The notes under the pieces: model-generated
The model's database searches: none
Seen by the model: only the letters and a program-made list of their open reading frames with translations
Told to the model about the DNA's origin: nothing
Shown: one piece after another, positions 61,749 to 64,000 of the stretch
Layout of the letters: the number at the start of each line of letters is the position of its first letter
Numbering within the stretch: position 1 is the stretch's first letter
Made by a program: the position numbers and the translations under genes
NCBI RefSeq assembly: GCF_024679245.1
Contig: NC_090182.1
Location: 28,591,753-28,655,752, forward strand
Origin: Pseudorasbora parva
Lineage: Eukaryota; Chordata; Actinopteri; Cypriniformes; Gobionidae
Length of the DNA: 64,000 bases
Reading direction: 5' to 3'

Positions 61749-63585
61749 ACATGGTTATTTTACTAAGCTCAGAGCAAAACTACCATATAAATTCATACTT
61801 GGTGAAATGCAACAAAAGTGTGAATGTATTAAGCGGTTTGAGCTGAAAAGTGTGAGGGAATAAAAAGCATGAGTGAGACTGCAAGCGCTATAATTAAACA
61901 TTCATAAGAATCCTCTGAGGTCAAAAATTACATCACCCATAACTAATGGAGGTGAAATGATGCGGAATGGATGCTACAACATCAAATGTAGAAACAACCG
62001 CGAATACATCTGGTTCAAAGAGTTCACGGACCTGTGAATGTGTGCCCAGCATTTCACGCAACTCAAATTGAATCTCTGATATCTGCACAAACAGACAAAT
62101 CAAATTCTCTCATGGCTCACGGACCCAAGCTGCACTTTAAGAAGTTGACACAGGACCCTGTTACAAAGACACTCCAAAACAAACACCCGCCAGGCCGTAG
62201 CGACAACAACACACACCTCCAAAAATACCGTGCATGTGAAGGCACTCCTCCTCTTCGGCTCAATTGTGATAGTGCGACCTGCTCGGGAATCTAATTTGAG
62301 TGTGCACGAGTCTGTATGGAAGGAGAAGAGAGCAGCTTGCGCGTCCTGAGATGAGAGTAAAATTGAAGCAGGCATCAGCTGGTGGAGAGGCCTCACTCTA
62401 TGATTGGAAATAAGCCTTCACAGGACCGGGCCATCTTCAGTCATTTATGCTGCCGAAAACCGATTCCACCCTTCTTCTTGTTTTCCGATCTCTCCCTCAG
62501 CCGAAGCAATCTCTCAGATCCTCCAACCGCACCTTCCCCCTCACCCTCTCCCTTCCTCTACCTGTCTGACAACTGCATACTTTGGCAATCAATCTTCCAG
62601 TACTGGCAGCTGTGCAGGCACCTCTCAGAGAAAGGTTTGGTTTTCTACTTTAGCAGGAAAGGCCTGACCTATAAAATAACATCATTTACATAGAGAACAC
62701 GCACACAGAGCTGTGTGTTCCTCTCTAAATGGCTCAAGGTGTTAATCTGTAGGTGGAATATTCAGGGTAATCAATCTAAACCCCTATAAAAGTCACCCAC
62801 ATGCACAGAAAAACACGCATGACCTCCAATTCCAAAAAGAACAAAAAATATTCCTTGCTTTTATATGTCATGTTAATCACTTATGTTAGTCACAAGAGAT
62901 GGCCACTCAGAGAGATTATATTCACATCTCTCATTTTGTCTAACCTTCTATAGTCAGCAACCTTAGACACAAAGTCATAACCACTGAAGGTAAATGAAGT
63001 TGTTCATTGCTAGAACTGTACAGTATAGGCAGAGGTGTAAAGAGTACCTGAAAACCACACTTGAGTAAAAGTACAGATTCCTAACAGAGAAAATGACTCC
63101 ATCACCAGTTCCAATACAATTTGAGTAAAATTCTTTGAATATCAGATTTTACAAGTACTTAAATGGTTACTTCAGTGATTTAGCTTTAAGCTTTGTATTT
63201 AAACTGGGTCATTAATGTAGTAGAAATGTGAAATTATTTTTATATTTCGTGCCTTCTAGACTGAGAAAATACAGAAAATATATTTTTGTCTCATGCGGAT
63301 TAAAGATAACACCTCCCAGAATGCACTTGTTCGCTGCCCTACGAGGCCACTCCCAGATTACTGGATCACTTTCCCACCCCGTTCATTTTAAAATAAAATC
63401 AGTTCATTTACAATTAAAAACTGATCATGTCTGTTCAATATAATGTGAGTGAGCCGATTGAATGTCACAGCACAAACGCTGCAGGAGTCAGATTATGATC
63501 ACGAGAGCTGAGGTAAGCGCGAGCGCAACAGTCATTCACAGCGCGTGCTCAGTCTGGAGCGTCTTCAGTTCATGCCTTTGGAAGC

Positions 63586-63912
63586 TTAAAGGGTTAGTTC
63601 ACCCAAAAAGGAAATTGATGTCATTAATGACTCACCCTAATGTCGTTCCACACCCGTAAAACCTCCGTTCATCTTCGGAACACAGTTCCGTGATTTCAGC
63701 AGTTCGGATCACGTCAAACTGCTGAAATCACGTGACATTGGCGACCCGAATCATTGATCGATTCACTGATTCATTAACCGTTTGAATCTTTTTGGAGGAA
63801 CACGGAATAGAAGACAATGCTGAATAAAGTCGTAGTTTTTGATATTCATTTTTTTTTGTCGAGTGTTCACGCAAATAAAAAAATTTCATTTTTGGGTGAA
63901 CTAACCCTTTAA
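63586..63912. mobile_element. TTAA-flanked MITE of the 'GGTTAGTTCACCC' family
   Basis: The left end ttaaagggttagttcaccca matches the reverse complement of the right end tgggtgaactaaccctttaa. The core has further inverted pairs around gatttcagcagtt. 327 bp, no coding potential. This is the best-preserved copy of the family in the window. Confidence 0.9.
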
Positions 63913-64000
63913 CTTTCATAGGAATTAATTTTAAAAGTTGAAACACTCACTTTGTTCCGCACAGCTCCGTTCACATGAATGCCCACAGCTGCCCGAGCCG
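63913..64000. other. Window edge, unassigned
   Basis: 88 bp, turning GC-richer at the end. On the minus strand an AAAG|TGAGTG-like pattern occurs near 63950, but the short upstream frames do not resemble teneurin. Confidence 0.3.

Noticed and set aside
63950..64000. Possible upstream tenm3 exon at the window edge
   Set aside because: A GC-rich end with a weak donor-like site, but no frame matches the teneurin cytoplasmic domain and the required phase cannot be checked.

Overview
The window looks like teleost nuclear DNA, most likely from a cyprinid (carp, goldfish or zebrafish group). It has a vertebrate gene with small exons and very large introns. The introns are packed with short-inverted-repeat DNA transposons, Tc1-like elements, an L2-type LINE, a Tf1/sushi-type Ty3/gypsy element and long (CA)n arrays. 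The cyprinid assignment rests on recognising these repeat families from memory and is an inference.

The only host gene I can support is teneurin-3 (tenm3), on the minus strand. Eight consecutive coding exons are visible (50218-49980, 25968-25846, 16270-16065, 15807-15612, 14085-13984, 6472-6278, 4031-3831, 3712-3527). Together they give 482 codons with every splice phase compatible. They run from the end of the cytoplasmic domain through the single transmembrane helix, a linker and EGF-like repeats 1-7. The first exons and the large C-terminal part (Ig-like, NHL, YD-repeat shell) lie outside the window to the right and left. Intron sizes seen are about 24.0, 9.6, 0.26, 1.5, 7.5, 2.2 and 0.12 kb.

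Region by region: 1-3526 intron with SINE remnants; 3527-6472 three EGF exons; 6473-13983 intron carrying a 5.3 kb LTR retrotransposon (8079-13419, plus strand, antisense to tenm3, identical LTRs, 5-bp target duplication); 13984-16270 three exons; 16271-25845 intron with (CA)n, a hAT-like MITE and remnants of three Tc1/mariner lineages; 25846-25968 exon whose 3' splice site runs into a (CT)n microsatellite; 25969-49979 giant intron with a foldback element, a compound GATA/GACA array, a 34-copy 28-bp minisatellite inside a DNA transposon, mosaic CATCC/CATCT arrays and several TIR elements; 49980-50218 transmembrane exon; 50219-64000 upstream intron with a deleted Tc1 element, a TE with a possible captured exon, a polypurine tract split by an L2 LINE, and two TTAA-flanked foldback elements.

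The most striking mobile system is the gypsy element. Its primer-binding site is not complementary to a tRNA 3' end. An 11-nt stretch one base after the 5' LTR is instead an exact reverse complement of an 11-nt stretch in the LTR that begins 31 bp after the start of a TATA-like box, where the transcript would be expected to start. That is the arrangement expected for Tf1-type self-priming. Gag and most of Pol are open, but the C-terminal chromodomain is displaced by a one-base shift at a C8 run.
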